NCBI GenBank assembly: GCA_020091685.1
Contig: CM034607.1
Coordinates: forward strand, 17,785,221 to 17,849,220
Origin: Lutjanus erythropterus
Taxonomy: Eukaryota; Chordata; Actinopteri; Lutjaniformes; Lutjanidae
Reading direction: 5' to 3'
Length of the DNA stretch: 64,000 bases
The number at the start of each line of letters is the position of its first letter. The first letter of the stretch is position 1. A program made the translations under genes and the position numbers. Positions 12,061-24,719 of this stretch are shown here, piece after piece. Under the pieces are notes generated by a model, which was not told the origin of the DNA, searched no databases, and worked only from the letters and a program-made list of their open reading frames with translations.

Positions 12061-12484
12061 ATGAAGCACTGTGAACACTATGTTGTAATTACTGGAGTAG
12101 AGTTGATCAAGTAGGATTCAATGTGCATTTAAACATATTTGCAGTTGATCATTGTGTCTAATGTTGTGTCGTATCCGTGAAAAGACTTTTTAGAACATTT
12201 CTGAAGTGTTTTTGTTTTGGTTCCGTTTTTTTCCGCAGACCTTGTTTAACTTTGAGAATATGATATGTTATCGTGTCTGCCATTCCTAGTAGTAGCTATT
12301 TTAGATTGTTTGTATGATGACACTGACCCATCCTCTTTTTATACCCTTAGACGTCTTTGCCAGGATCGTATCTAGCAGCATTTGTTTACTATATAAAAAT
12401 ATCTGTACCAAGAACTGTTCATTGTAGTCCTAGTAAAAGCTTGTCAGATTCACTTAACTTTTTCTGACAGTGCATTGTGTTTAT

Positions 12485-12935
12485 TAAACTTAATTTGAAG
12501 GGGTGTGCATAAGACTGTCATGACACTGTCATAACCATGTCATGACACCTGTTATGAACATGAACATGACATTGTATGAGATGTCTTTGTTATGACACCT
12601 TCACATTAACCAAGACAAAAATGTCTTTGTTATGACAATAACAGCCAGTGTCAAAATCAAGCACATATGACAGTATAGTGTAATCTTATTTAAATCTGAT
12701 AATGCTGTCATCACAAATATACTGTTGGCTTGGTTAATTTCAAGTTGTCATGACAAAGACATCTCAAAAAATGTCAAATTCACATTAAAAGTGACATAAT
12801 TGACCAAATCACACTTAATGACAGCAAATATAAACCTCCATAAAGATTCCTTCATGTTCAAGGCAGGTGTTACAACATGGTTATGACAGTGTCTTGACAG
12901 TCTTATGCACACTCATTCAAATTAAATGTTACCGT
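12485..12935. mobile_element. TGTCATGACA-type inverted-repeat MITE
   Basis: The left end (AATTTGAAGGGGTGTGCATA, then AGACTGTCATGACACTGTCA) and the right end read in reverse (AATTTGAATGAGTGTGCATA, then AGACTGTCAAGACACTGTCA) form inverted repeats of about 65 bp. The interior repeats GTCATGAC/TGTCATGACA motifs. About 450 bp, non-coding. A type I recognise from percomorph genomes. Confidence 0.75.
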
Positions 12936-13699
12936 TTAGTTCATTGCTTGTATTTTGTACTGGGTTGGGTTGGCAACAAACTACTTCTGTTTTGAATTAC
13001 ATAATAGTTCTGGCATTGTAAGCATGTGATGACAAACAACCAGCAAACTGGCAAACAGTGGCGATACCTGCACAAATTAATGTGCCCACTGGCTAATAAT
13101 GGGAATCGCCCAGTTTCGAGGACACAGTGTGGCCACATGCAGCTACTGGGTAATCTGTGTGTGCATAGCTGAGGGTGGTATGGCTCCACTGCCATTCTAC
13201 ACAGACCAAATAAGGCATATCTGTCTATCCAATGGGAGTGGTTAGTCCTGTCCCTCCTGTCAGACAGCTGACACTCTGACATCCTGCCCCACCTACCCCC
13301 AAAGTACGCACTCACACACAGCCCCCCATCCTGTATAAACATGCACCCCTCCCAGCCCTCAAGGCTGCTAAGCCACATATCTGGGCCACTGAAAGGACGA
13401 ATGAGCTTATAAATGCTTCTGACCTAGTATCGGTGGCCAAGGGCAGTTAAGGGTTTCGCCGATCACTCTGTTTTCCTTGCTGAATTATTTATGCATCTTT
13501 AACACACACACACAAACACCAGGTCCCTTTACAACCAGCTTAACCAGTTTGATAGATTACTACCACAAGGTCATGGCAGCAGGAGTTTTGTGGAAAGATT
13601 TTCTTGTCACAAAGTGGCTACAGTGTTATTAAGGTGCTAAAATGTATGTATGTGATGAATTTAAGTTACAAATGTATAAAGGATGCAGCCTCTGTTGGA

Positions 13700-14720
13700 G
13701 TGCAGGATTATTATGGGTAACTAAAACTAAACTAAAAACCAAAACTAGGAATGAAAAAACACGGAACTGAACTGAAATAAAAATAAAAGCTAGACTGTAG
13801 AATAAATAAAACTAAGCCAAAAGACATTGTGTACTTACAAAACATACTAAAATAATGCAGGAAATGTCTTTATTTTTCGTACTTGACAAACTGGTTAAAT
13901 TTGTCAGTACAATAAACATGAGGAAGTGTTATATTTATTGAAACTGGGATGTCTACATGACTGTGAATAAACCGCCTTCACATCAGTGTTGTGTTTGTAT
14001 CATAATACCTGTTCTGAACTTATTAAATCTTGCCCCTGACAAATCTCCACCAATAGTCTAATAAAAAAAACAAGTAACACTACAATGAAACTAATAAAAA
14101 CAAAACAAATTATTTTTAAACAATAAAAACTCAATTGAAACAAGCAAACCCACTGTGAAAACAAACTGAAATTAAACTGAATTGAAAACAAAAATTTTAA
14201 ATGAAATGAAGATAAAAACTACTGAAATACAGAACTATAACAACTCTGCAACAGTCAGAAAATGGATCCCTTATACATTTGCAATGTTTATACACATGCA
14301 CGTATTATAATACCATAATAATACCGTTGCCAATTTCTAACATCAAAACCTTTTAACAAAGCTTTATAACAAAAAACATACTGTTTCTACTGCCTTGACC
14401 ATGTGTCAGAGATATTATAGTCCTTATTAGTGAAAATGTATCAATTGTATTATTAATCAGTGCACATATATATGTTTCTTATATCAGAAGATGGCTAGTG
14501 TATTTCAAATAGTCTGAGTTATGTAGTAATAATGTAAAAATGTTACAACTGCCCCCAGTCTCCCCTACACAACATTGTTTCAGTTAGCTTCCTATTTCTT
14601 CCCCTAGTCTAGTCCTTATTTTTTATTTAACTCAATTCAATTGTTTTCTTTTTTCAAACCTAGTTTTAGTTTATACTTTAGTTTTAGTCACCTGAACTAA
14701 ATAACTAAATAACCGTGCTC
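13700..14720. mobile_element. ACTAAAAC-rich interspersed repeat
   Basis: Opens with actaaaactaaactaaaaaccaaaactagg and closes with cctagttttagtttatactttagttttagt, its approximate reverse complement. The AT-rich interior (about 0.9 kb) has no coding frame. Probably a non-autonomous DNA element with insertions. Confidence 0.5.
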
Positions 14721-14802
14721 TGTTGGTGTGGCCTAAATTTGTCGCATATCATGTTTTGGTCACCTTTCAAGTCCTGCCATACACTGACCCGCAGATGCTC
14801 AC

Positions 14803-15377
14803 TGCGCATGCGCCTTTAAAAACTCTTTAAATACCCCAAGTCATCTGCCACAATAAAACATTCCGCTGTCAGCCAATTCACGGCTGCACTCAAGTACTTA
14901 CTGGCACACAGAGGCCGTTACAACTGCACGCAAAAATATTTTCTTTTAAATACTTCTATTTTTAGCCGCGATCGAGAGCCTATAACGAATTTGACCCGGA
15001 GTCGTAAAGGCTGCGCAGGGTGAAGTCGGGGGAGACGGACAGGAAAAAAACAAAACAAAGATGGCTGTGTAGCCAGAGAGACGAGTCCCAGCAGAACTGT
15101 CTCTAGCCGCGGCTCTAATCACCCGACAGGTCCCGTGGGTCCCGTGGACAGTCAGCCGGTACCGGAGCAGGGACGTTAGACGAGCAACCGAGCTGGGCCG
15201 CTGGTGCACATCGCTGTAATCTGCTGTCATTGCGAATAACGGCGTCGAGAGTACAACAACAGCTGAGAGACAGACGCCTGAGAGAGTTGTTTTTGTTCTG
15301 CCTGGGCAAAGGAAGGGAGAGGACTCACTGCTGTGTTTGTGTCAACGTAGCTAGCCGCATAGTCTGCTAGCCTCACT
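14803..15377 (+). promoter_or_regulatory. zftraf1 promoter and non-coding first exon
   Basis: TGCGCATGCGC at 14803-14813 is a perfect NRF1 palindrome. AGCCAATTC near 14871 is a CCAAT-like box. AAGATGGC at 15058-15065 fits a YY1 site just downstream of a start site. The region to 15377 is CpG-rich with no TATA box. A strong donor (gtaagtc) at 15378 ends a likely 5'UTR exon starting near 14.95-15.0 kb. It would splice to 15648 (acceptor atttcag), 41 bp before the ATG at 15689. Typical of a broadly expressed gene. The TSS position is inferred. Confidence 0.7.
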
Positions 15378-15553
15378 GTAAGTCAACAACACTAGTTTAA
15401 TTAAGTCATAATTACATTCTGCACATGATCTCGTTATTACACAGTCATTGGGTTGTTAAATTAATAGTTAATAAGTGGAGGGTACTAGCATTGTTAATAA
15501 TAATAAGTTAGCCTGCATTCCTTTCTGACAGCCTGCTGCCGTAGCGTTAGCCT

Positions 15554-15575
15554 AGCTAGCTAACGTTAGCTAGCT
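15554..15575. repeat. perfect 22-bp palindrome in the zftraf1 5'UTR intron
   Basis: GCTAGCTAACGTTAGCTAGC with one further paired base each side, within a GCTAAC/GTTAGC-rich stretch (15530-15640). Confidence 0.9.
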
Positions 15576-15688
15576 GTCAGCTGACCGTTAGTTAGCTTGA
15601 CAGGTTGTAAGCTAAGCTAGCCCTGAGCTAACCTGCTAATATTTCAGGCTCAGGTACATCTCAGAGACATTTCTAGACAGTCGTCGCC

Positions 15689-18600
15689 ATGTCTTCACTG
15701 GAAGAGAGAGACGTGGGCGTTGTTGCGGCCGCCCCTGGCTCCTCCTCGGCCGGCCTGGGGGTCGTGGCCGTGGGGGCAGCAGCGGTGGAGGCTGTGGCCG
15801 CCGGGGTCGCAGCCATGCAGGAGGAGGTCGGGATGCGGAGAGAAGGGCCCGAGTCTGACCCAGACGAGCCACCCAAGAAGAGGGTGAAAGTTCCCGAGGG
15901 AGAGTCAGGAAAGCTGGAGGAGAGACTGTACTCAGTGCTGTGCTGCACCGTGTGCCTAGACTTGCCCAAGGCGTCTGTATACCAGGTAAACGTGGTGTCA
16001 ATCACAAACCTTCCCCTCTCATAATAGTCCCTAAACCTGCAGTCAAACATCAGCAAATCAGCTGGACATCATACTAGAACCCCCCATGTGTCCCAGAGTG
16101 GATCCCCACAGTCAACCTGTTGCATATGTTGTCCTGCTCCATTTATTTTTAGTGATACTAGATCAGAGGTTCCCAATCTTATTCATTGAGCTGGGTATTG
16201 TTCAGAAATTGTAGATACAGGTAACATTGCCTTGACTTTGATACAGGTTCCTGAACAATCCTTTTATCAATACCAATTTTACAAAATCCATTTGAACAAA
16301 ATGTGATACCAATCTTACATTTAATTGTCAGACACACTTAAGCAGTTTGAAAACAAAAAATACATACCCATCGAAATTCGGAATTGAATAACAAGGCATT
16401 TATCGACACTTGATTGTGTTGAAGCAATCATCTCTACTTTTTTATGTACAGGACCCCCACAATTGATTCACATTAGACCACCAATTTAAGTCTTAAGGAA
16501 TCTCCTATGATATTTTCAATGTCATAATCAATCAACTAGAATCACCATAAATCACAATCAATCAAAAAGGCCAACCCTGAGTCTTCCCTTCTTGTTCCAG
16601 TTTCCAAAAAATGTGATAAAAGTTAAATCATTCTATCCCCCTTTTTGCTGGGGACCCCCTACAACCCACTCGGAGACCACTGTCAGTCCCCGACCCCCAG
16701 TTTGAAAACCACTGTCCTAGATCCAACAGAGGCCCCAGTTGTCTCTGTGCTGCAAGCTGAGCCATGAGGCAGAGACCAGACACACCCAGGCCCAGTGGTC
16801 AGCTGTGCCTTCTCAAGTTTATACTGTGAATTATCCTCAAATAACCCTCAGAAAAAGCCACAGCCCCAAACAAACTGCCACACAAGAACTCAAACATCCA
16901 GAAAACTCATCCAAAACCTAGTTTTTAATCATCTTTTGCCCTTCCCTTCAGCACACCACAACAGTCTCTGTCGTGACCTCAAACTGCTCTCTTCAATGTC
17001 AAGTGAACACAGTTGTAATTAATCATTGCTCAGTTAGTCTTAAACATTTACATGCCCTTCTGCAACATGTGGCACACATGATATAAACAGGTGTTTAACA
17101 CTTATAAACAATACTGTGTAAACACAGGTTGACATTCTTTCCACACACAATATTCTGCCCTTAACACAGACACATATAAAAAACAAACTGAAAAGTACAA
17201 CCAGTAAATAACATTTGGGCTTTATATCCCATAGAGCCATTATTCACATAGGAGAATACACAACTCTCTCCTCTATTAAAACACTTCTTAAGTTGTAATC
17301 TCTTTGTAATATTTCCAGTGGCATAAACACAGGGTTTCTGCAGGTCATCAAAAAATCTAGAATCTAATCATCTTATTTTAACCCCTAAAACTGTCTTAAA
17401 ATGTCTTGAATATGATTTTGACAGGTCTTGAAAATTGATTGAATTTTGTGAGGTTAACACCATTTTTTCATTAACTACAGTCTTGTTTTTAAATGTGTTT
17501 TGGGGGGAGGTGTATTGATCACACTGTATTAACTACAAAATCAAACCAACATTGAAAGAATAACCACCAATGCATGTGCATGCATTTTGGTGCCAGTATG
17601 GACGGGAAATAGGTCTTGAATTACATTTATAATGGACTTAAATTGTCTAAAACTTAACATGTTCAAACCTACAGAAACCCTGAGGCAGTCTTTTTTGCCA
17701 TCACTCCACCACTTATCCATAGCTATAACTTAACTGAAAATAAAATTGACTTTAAGGAAGTATACCTCAGCCAAACATGCCATACATTTCCCCTAAAGTT
17801 ACTTGTTTTGATTTGAGAATAATGTAAAGTCCTGTAATAGTCCCCGTTTCTTCTTAAACATTTTCTCAAAATATCTTTTTTAAGCAGTTCTAATTCAATG
17901 TCTTTAAATAAATCACAAGCCCTTCAGCAAATCATGATCACATTTTTGTCATAAGATTCAACCAAAGAAAGGTTAGGCATCTAATTACAATTTTCCAACT
18001 TAGTCCTTTCCATCTCACACTAACTCAAATATTTTTTACTTTCTCTGTGCCTCTTCCCACTCAGCACTCACAATAATGAAATTTTCCTCTTTCTTCTTAC
18101 ACTTTGTCTGACTGTCACCTCACATTTTTCCCCAACACAGTGTACCAATGGACACCTGATGTGTGCAGGCTGTTTTATCCACCTCCTGGCTGATTCTCGT
18201 CTCAAGGAGGAGCAGGCAACATGTCCCAATTGCAGGTACACCACGCACCAACATTTTCAAGTGTCTCCGGAGTGTTAAAATAACTCTACTGTCCAATTAG
18301 CTACAGATACTCGCTTTTGCTCACAAATAATCACTTTTGCAGTTAAGTAATTTAGATGGTTTACATTTTGTCAAATCAAATCACTGATCCAAAATATTTT
18401 GGATATTTATTTATTTTTATTTATATTTTTTCTCACTCAATGAGTATATGATGCTAACTAACAGGAATGAGAACAACAAAAGATAGTCCAATTGGCCCGA
18501 GATGAGAATGATTTCAGCTGCAGGAAAACATTAATGCAGTGATGACTGTTTTGCTAAGATGCCCCCAAAAGCCACTCTGTTAAGAAGCTAATAAAGTCTT

Positions 18601-21600
18601 TGTTTTTTATGCACACTTGCATATGATCTAATACAATAGAAATGCACAACGTCTAAGTCGTCTAATTTGATGCAACTTAATGACACTGCAACATCATTTT
18701 TGCAAATGACTAATCTCTGATGCACTGGGACAGGAAAAAATACCTATGTGTTGAAATGACCACCAAGAGTTGGCAAAAGCATTACACAATTCTCCTCTTA
18801 CCCAGACAGCTATTAGTGGTCATGCCCTGTTCACAAACTTGTATGAACATTCTGTACATACCACAAATGTTACGTATGCCATTCCACTGAGGTATTCTTC
18901 GTGTTTGTGTAGGTGTGAGATCAGCAAGAACCTGTGCTGCAGGAATCTCGCTGTGGAGAAAGCTGTCAGTGAGCTGCCGACAGAATGTACCTTCTGCCTA
19001 AAACAGTTCCCCCGCTCCAGCTTAGAGAGACACCAGAAAGAGGAGTGCCAAGACAGGTATACCCCCCCCCACACACACACACAGACTCACATACATAAAA
19101 ACACCTTCTTTTCCTAAATAAGAACTCTATCATAATTGTAGCCAACCCTAAAATAGGAGTGGAACGCTCTTCAAAATTAGTTCCAATCAGTTTCCCCACA
19201 AGTGTTCTAAAATGAAGTACTTAAACAGCTACAAACTCTTCAAGCAAGTTTGGCTCTTTCAGATTTTGAAACAGAAACATGAAAATGGAGGCAGTGCACT
19301 TAAAACAACTGACACACACACATACATGCAGTGGCTAATTCTCCGGTTTGATTATATACACATGGATGTGAGGATATGTATTATTCAGGTTGTGGGGACA
19401 TAAATCTGTGCACACATTCACACTGTGGGGACTCACCTTCCTTATGGGAACAAAACACAAGTCTCCATAATGCTAATCATGGGATGGGGTTAGGCAAGTA
19501 GTAGTCATTATGGGTTGGGTTAGGGTAAGTCTCCAAGAAATGAATATAAGTCAATGTAATATCCTCTGAACTGATGGAAACACAGCTCTGCGTGTGTCAA
19601 CTCGGCGCAGCATCACATAAGGTTAATCTGGGGAAGATGGAGGAGCACGTGACCTGCTTCCTCTGAGGAGAAAACCTGCTGACATGATTACAGACTGTGT
19701 GTTTGATGTGTGTGTGCACTCAGGCCAATTGAATTTGCATGCATGAAATCCTATGGGGTTGTTGCTGTAGCAACAGGTGACCCTGCTCAGGACTGAGGTG
19801 CCTGTGCAAGTGTTGCCAAGACAACAGCCATGGCAGTCAGTCACCAGGTGTTTATGGTCTGGTCAGGCACAAAAATATTTTTTTTATATTTTAGGGCTTT
19901 TTATGCCTTTAATGGATAGGACAGCTGAAGATATGACAGGAAATGCGGAGAGAGAGTAGGGGAATGACACACAGCAAAGGACCGCAGGCAGGATTTGAAT
20001 CCATGGCCGCTGCAGAGGACTCACAGCCTCCATACATGGGGCGTGCACTCTACCAAGTGAGCTTCCCAGGTGCCCCAGTAAGGCAGAAAAATATATGGAT
20101 CTGACTGCATCAAATGATGTTTTTGTTTCATCAATATGAAACTGGAGGTTTAATATGCAGTGATTACAGGTCTTTTACAATACTCTGTCAAAGAAATATT
20201 TTGGATTATCAGAAGTGTGGTATGAAGTACTCATCAATAGTCAGTGTTACCTGCAGTAGATGGAGGTCCACACATCCAAGGTTTGGAGAAGCTGCAGCAG
20301 TCCTTGTGTAGGAAGCTAAGCAATGATCTGCTGTGTCTGTTTAAGTGTATGCCATATTTAGAACATTTTTGCTGCTTAATAGGGCTGCACCTATTAAGCA
20401 GTGAAAGTAAACAAGATGATGCTGCTCTAGCTGCAGGAGGAGGACAGGTCGCTCGGTGCTGCACTTCCGGTACTCGTGCAGAGCAGCTGTCTTGCTGCTG
20501 CTCTTGGAGCTAAAGAGAGTCAAACTGTTGCATCTCTTTCTAAAATACTCCCACACTTGTTCGCCAACTGAATCTGTGCTCTGACTGGTCACAGCAGTTC
20601 ATGATGACGTGTCAACGCACAGTATGCAAATCGACGTATTTTTGTTATTGATGACCTTGATTAACCTTGCTATCAGACGGCCTCTTCTGACAGGAAACTA
20701 CCCTTATATGAGACAAATATTGCTCTGTCCAAACCTACCAGAGTACTTTGGTAAAATCAGTCATTTTACCTCACAGAACATGGGAGTTGCTGATGTTTTT
20801 CTGCCTTGATTTGTTAGTTTGTTTATGTTATTGTGTGACTTGTGTGTTAAAAGCTTACTGCCGATTCACCAAAGTCACACAATAACATAAACTAACTGAT
20901 CAAGGCAGCAGTAGACCTGCATTTACCATGTCCTCCAAGGTAAAATTGCTCTTTTTAAAGGTCCTTCTTTTTTTAAGTGGCTAAAATATGTTTTGTTGCT
21001 GACCCTGTCCACAGCAGTACATAGCTTGTGCTGGGGCTCCTCTCTGCTTCTCCAAACTGGTTTCATGTTGACCACCATCTACTGTAGGTAATTCACTGAC
21101 TATTTATGAGTAATTCATACAATTCCTCTTAAAATATCAACATTTTATTTTATCTCTTAAAGTAGCACCTTTAAACAAAATGCCAATCCCCCTCCTGTTA
21201 CTTGGTAATATGTATAAGACAAAACTTTGCAGATAATATAGGTGTATTACATCAGCATGGTTTTAATTATCATTGGCTCATTACACGGACTAACTGGTAC
21301 CTTTCACATCGTTAATGTCACTTTTACTGTAAGAAAGCAACAAGTAGTCATTGAAAAACACCTCAGTCTAGGATGTAATTGATTTAAATCCATGTCTTTC
21401 TTTCTTTGAGGTTGGCTCTCTCACACACACGTATCATTTGTACAGTGTAATTAGCCTTAGTTCACAACCTAGGTTAATTAGTACCTTTTGATATTATTAG
21501 TACCTTCAACTTACCATATGTAGTCATCGTAAAGCACCTCTATATAAAGCCATGTTTTTCTTTACTGGAGTTTGTCTTTTAACTCACCCTTGCCATTATG

Positions 21601-23558
21601 TTGCCAGGGTGACACAGTGTAAGTACAAGAGGATTGGCTGCCCTTGGCAAGGTCCTTTCCATGAGCTGCCAGCACATGAGAGCGAGTGCTCCCATCCCAC
21701 TAAGACTGGTACAGAGCTGATGGGAATACTAGGAGAGATGGACCAGAATCACCGCAGAGACATGCAGCTCTACAACAGCATCTTTAGCCTGCTCTGCTAC
21801 GAAAAGATCGGCTTTACAGGTACACACAGTAGATGATAAGTGATCTTACTGTAGCATCCTCCCTCCTTATACTAGAAAAGCTGGTTACTTCTAAGTGTTA
21901 TTTCACATCAAAAATCAAAAATACTTATTTTGCCTGTGACTTGTAGTGCTATTCATCCATATAGATTTTTTGCTGTGAATTTCTGTGTTTTTGAGATATT
22001 GGCCATAGAGATGTATGCCCTCTCTTGAATATAATGGAACTAGATGGCACTTGGCTTGTGGTGCTCAAAGCACCAAAAAATACATCTGGAAAAACTCAAA
22101 AGCTGTGTGTCTTTCCAGAAATCATGACTCCCTCAAGATAATACACAGACCTTATTGTGAGTAGTTTCGTGTAGGAACTATATTCTATTTAAGCTGTAGA
22201 GAAAGAAAACACTTTTGAGTTTTGGGGTGAACTGTTCCTTTAACTTCAAATGTTATATTCCCTCTGCTTCTTTATTCGTTACCACTCTCTCCCTCCCACT
22301 TACGGCCCTTCTCCCTGTTTGAAATCTTGTCTTCCACTCAGAGGTGCAGTTCAGGCCGTACCGCACTGATGACTTCATCACTCGACTGTACTATGAAACG
22401 CCGCGTTTCACTGTTCTCAACCAGACGTGGGTGCTGAAGGCCCGTGTCAACGACTCTGAGCGCAACCCCAACCTGTCCTGCAAGCGCACCCTGTCCTTCC
22501 AGCTCATCCTTAAAAGCAAGGTACATACACTGCTGTCTGTCTGTCGATGTTTATTTTAAAAAGTTTTCGGAGTGTGCTTGTTTAGAGAGCTGATGATGCA
22601 TCACTCTCCACCAGATCTTATTTTCACCAGGAAGGTTAACAGAGGATAAATGTTAGGAAGCCAACCTGAGCTAAAAGAGATGGGGAGCTTAAGTTGCTTA
22701 TTTCTCAGTAGCTTATCTATGAATTGTGTCAAAGCAATGCTTAAACAAACTGAGACGGACAGCAGTAGCATACAGTCAGCTGGATGTCCTGGGTTTAAGC
22801 CAGCTGTTCTCAAATTTTTTTCTGTCATAACCCCCTTCAGAGGCTGACTCTGAATGACTTGTCAATCACACAGTAGCCGCGGTCTAAGTCGTACCCTGCT
22901 TTATCAACAAATTTATTCTAAACAGGACCATAATTTACAGGATGAAAGTCATACTGTATTGAAGAAGACTTGAAACTAGCATTTGAGACCATAAACACAC
23001 TAGGAAACTGGTTACTGAGGTCATAAATCAAATGAGAAGTAGGGTCATTTATCATAAGACTTCATGCAATTGGACTTTTTTAATCCAGCAGAGTTGCCCC
23101 CTGCTGGCCATTAGAAGGAATGCAGGTTTAAGGCACTTATGTATTGGCTTCACTTTTCAGACCTGGAACCTCCATCCACTTTTTAATATACAATCTAGGA
23201 TACTGACCGTATTAAGTGTAAAAAAAAAAAGATGTGACCCATCCACTTTAAATATCGGTTCTTCAACAATGTCACTTCAAAATTCAGTCTTTTCACTATC
23301 AGTATATTCATTCAGTAGCTCATGGGTGTGTTTGTGTGTACGCAGGTGAACTCTGCCCTGGAGTGCTCCTTCCTGCTGCTGAAGGGGCCGTACGACGATG
23401 TGCGGATCAAGCCGGTCATCCACCACCACTCCTTCAGCAATGACGCCAACGAGACCGACTACGTCCCTCTGCCCATCTCCGACTCGGTGGAGTGCAACAA
23501 ACTGCTGGCCGCCAAAAACATCAACCTGCGCCTGTTCATCTTCCAAGTCCAAAAATAA
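15689..23558 (+). CDS. zftraf1: zftraf1 (cyhr1): RING/TRAF-type zinc finger protein
   Basis: Six exons join in frame: 15689-15985, 18141-18235, 18913-19056, 21608-21819, 22342-22520, 23346-23558; 379 aa. The N-terminus is an Ala/Gly/Val-rich stretch of low conservation, then a basic PPKKRVKV (61-68) that could be a nuclear signal. A RING-like finger starts at Cys85/86-Cys89 and runs through [11 protein letters not shown] and CPNC to about 134. A TRAF/Siah-type zinc finger follows ([34 protein letters not shown]; about 145-215). The C-terminal 150 residues ([20 protein letters not shown] to [10 protein letters not shown]) match the very conserved end of vertebrate ZFTRAF1/CYHR1. The family is linked to galectin-3 binding and possible E3 ligase activity; neither can be read from sequence. 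All splice sites are GT-AG and all junction phases agree. The start has a purine at -3 and follows a 5'UTR intron. Confidence 0.97.
16162..16715. mobile_element. inverted-repeat DNA element relic (zftraf1 intron 1)
   Basis: The left end, agatcagaggttcccaatct, and the reverse complement of the right end, gacagtggttttcaaactgg, are degenerate terminal inverted repeats of a common vertebrate non-autonomous element. No coding frame. Confidence 0.5.
17333..17685. mobile_element. CAGGGTTTCTGCAGG inverted-repeat MITE (zftraf1 intron 1)
   Basis: Starts near 17333 with CAGGGTTTCTGCAGG and ends with CCTACAGAAACCCTG, nearly perfect inverted repeats, about 350 bp apart. A related copy in reverse lies at 31.41-31.71 kb. 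Ends of this kind suggest hAT-type mobilisation (inference). Confidence 0.65.
19870..20076 (-). mobile_element. tRNA-derived SINE (zftraf1 intron 3)
   Basis: On the minus strand, GGAAGCTCACTTGGTAGAG (20064-20046 region) is an A-box and GGATTCAAATCC (20002-19991) a B-box, at the spacing of a tRNA-type internal promoter. The body then runs to a T/A-rich tail near 19870. Lost tRNA pairing rules out a functional tRNA. Confidence 0.7.
20225..21110. mobile_element. hairpin element, family B copy (interrupted)
   Basis: Left-arm pieces at 20225-20300 and 20665-20825 (agacaaatattgctctgtc; catgggagttgctg). Right arm at 20865-21110 (gtcacacaataacataaact; gtggctaaaata; cagcagtacat; ccatctactgtaggtaat). 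It pairs about a loop near 20845, and about 350 bp of unrelated sequence splits the left arm. Confidence 0.6.
21905..22243. mobile_element. fold-back element, family A copy 2 (one arm)
   Basis: Reads aatcaaaaatacttatttt, ggaactagatggcacttggc, gctcaaagcaccaaaaaata, ctttccagaaatcatgac, gtaggaacta, then jumps to the right terminus, ggggtgaactgttcctttaa. The right arm is deleted. Lies 100 bp before zftraf1 exon 5. Confidence 0.7.
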
Positions 23559-23564
23559 AGAGTA

Positions 23565-23645
23565 AGGGAAGAGGAGGAGGAGGAGAAGGAGGAGAAGGAG
23601 GAGGAGGAGGATGAGGAGGAGGAGGAGGAGGAGGAGAGGATGAAG
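23565..23645. repeat. (GAG/GAA)n purine tract in the zftraf1 3'UTR
   Basis: About 80 bp of GAG and GAA triplets beginning within 10 bp of the zftraf1 stop. A tandem purine run that could form triplex or G-rich RNA. The opposite-strand Ser/Leu-rich frames are artefacts. Confidence 0.9.
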
Positions 23646-23649
23646 AAGA

Positions 23650-24657
23650 AGACGATGAGGGGTGACGGAAGACGAGGGGTAGAGAGAGAGTGAGGAGTTA
23701 TGAAGATTAAAGAGAGACACCACTGAACCACTGATACCTCTTAACACCTACACACACACAAATACACACATTCACACAGGGTATACACACACTCACGCAC
23801 ACCCATATACATATATACAGACACGCACACACACACCACTAATTACACTTACCTCCTTTTACAAGATAGTGAGACCCCTTTGCTTGGGGAGCTGTGAGTT
23901 GCTATGGAGATGGGTGGGCATTGTTATGGGATGGAGGGGTGAGGTGAAACCTTCAGAGGCACAGGTGGGGGTGTTGGGGGTAAGGGATGAGGGAGGGGGA
24001 GGGGCTTCTGGTTGATGGTTGTTGTGTACCTGGGGAGGCTCAATGAGTCAGCGTGACCTTTCACCCCTGACACCCACAGCCAAAGGTAGCACACACACCG
24101 ACCAAAGCAGGATCTGCTGGGTGCGTTTGTTGTGAGCATGTTTGTGTTTCTGTGTGCATGCCTGTGTGTGTGTGTGTGTGTATGTGTGTGTGTGAGTTAA
24201 GTGATGGACCCTGGAGTGTGGCCCAAACTCTGCTTTTATGTTGAAATGTTCCAAAGACACGTGATAATGTGAAACTAGAGTGATTGACTCTACTGAGCTG
24301 TTCTTTGGACAAGTGAATGAATGTGTATGTGTGTTTCTCTTCTCATTTCCCTCTACACACTTTATGCCTGCGTCCAAGTCAACGATTTCTTTCTGTTTTT
24401 TGGCAAAAGTGTCCATTTTGTGTCAAGATGGCGCCCCCCCTTCCCAGTGACCCCCTTTTACCTCTCAACACAAGGAGAGACGGCCTGGCTGCATGCATAT
24501 TTTAGTTCTTTGACTTTATTCCTCCAGCTGTGGTTATATTTAACCTTCGACACTAATACCATTTTTATTTCTCTTAACCCTAAATATTTAAGTACCTGTG
24601 AACTTTTTCCTTTTAGTTGGGTTTTAGCGCGCGCGTGTGTGTCTGAGAGTGTGGCTG

Positions 24658-24719
<62 letters not shown>

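Noticed and set aside
19985-20076. tRNA gene on the minus strand
   Set aside because: A- and B-box-like motifs are present, but the cloverleaf stems do not pair and a repeat body follows, so it is a SINE.
23277-23747. 156-codon minus-strand frame opposite the last zftraf1 exon
   Set aside because: It is the antisense of conserved zftraf1 coding sequence plus a Leu/Ser run from the GAG repeat.
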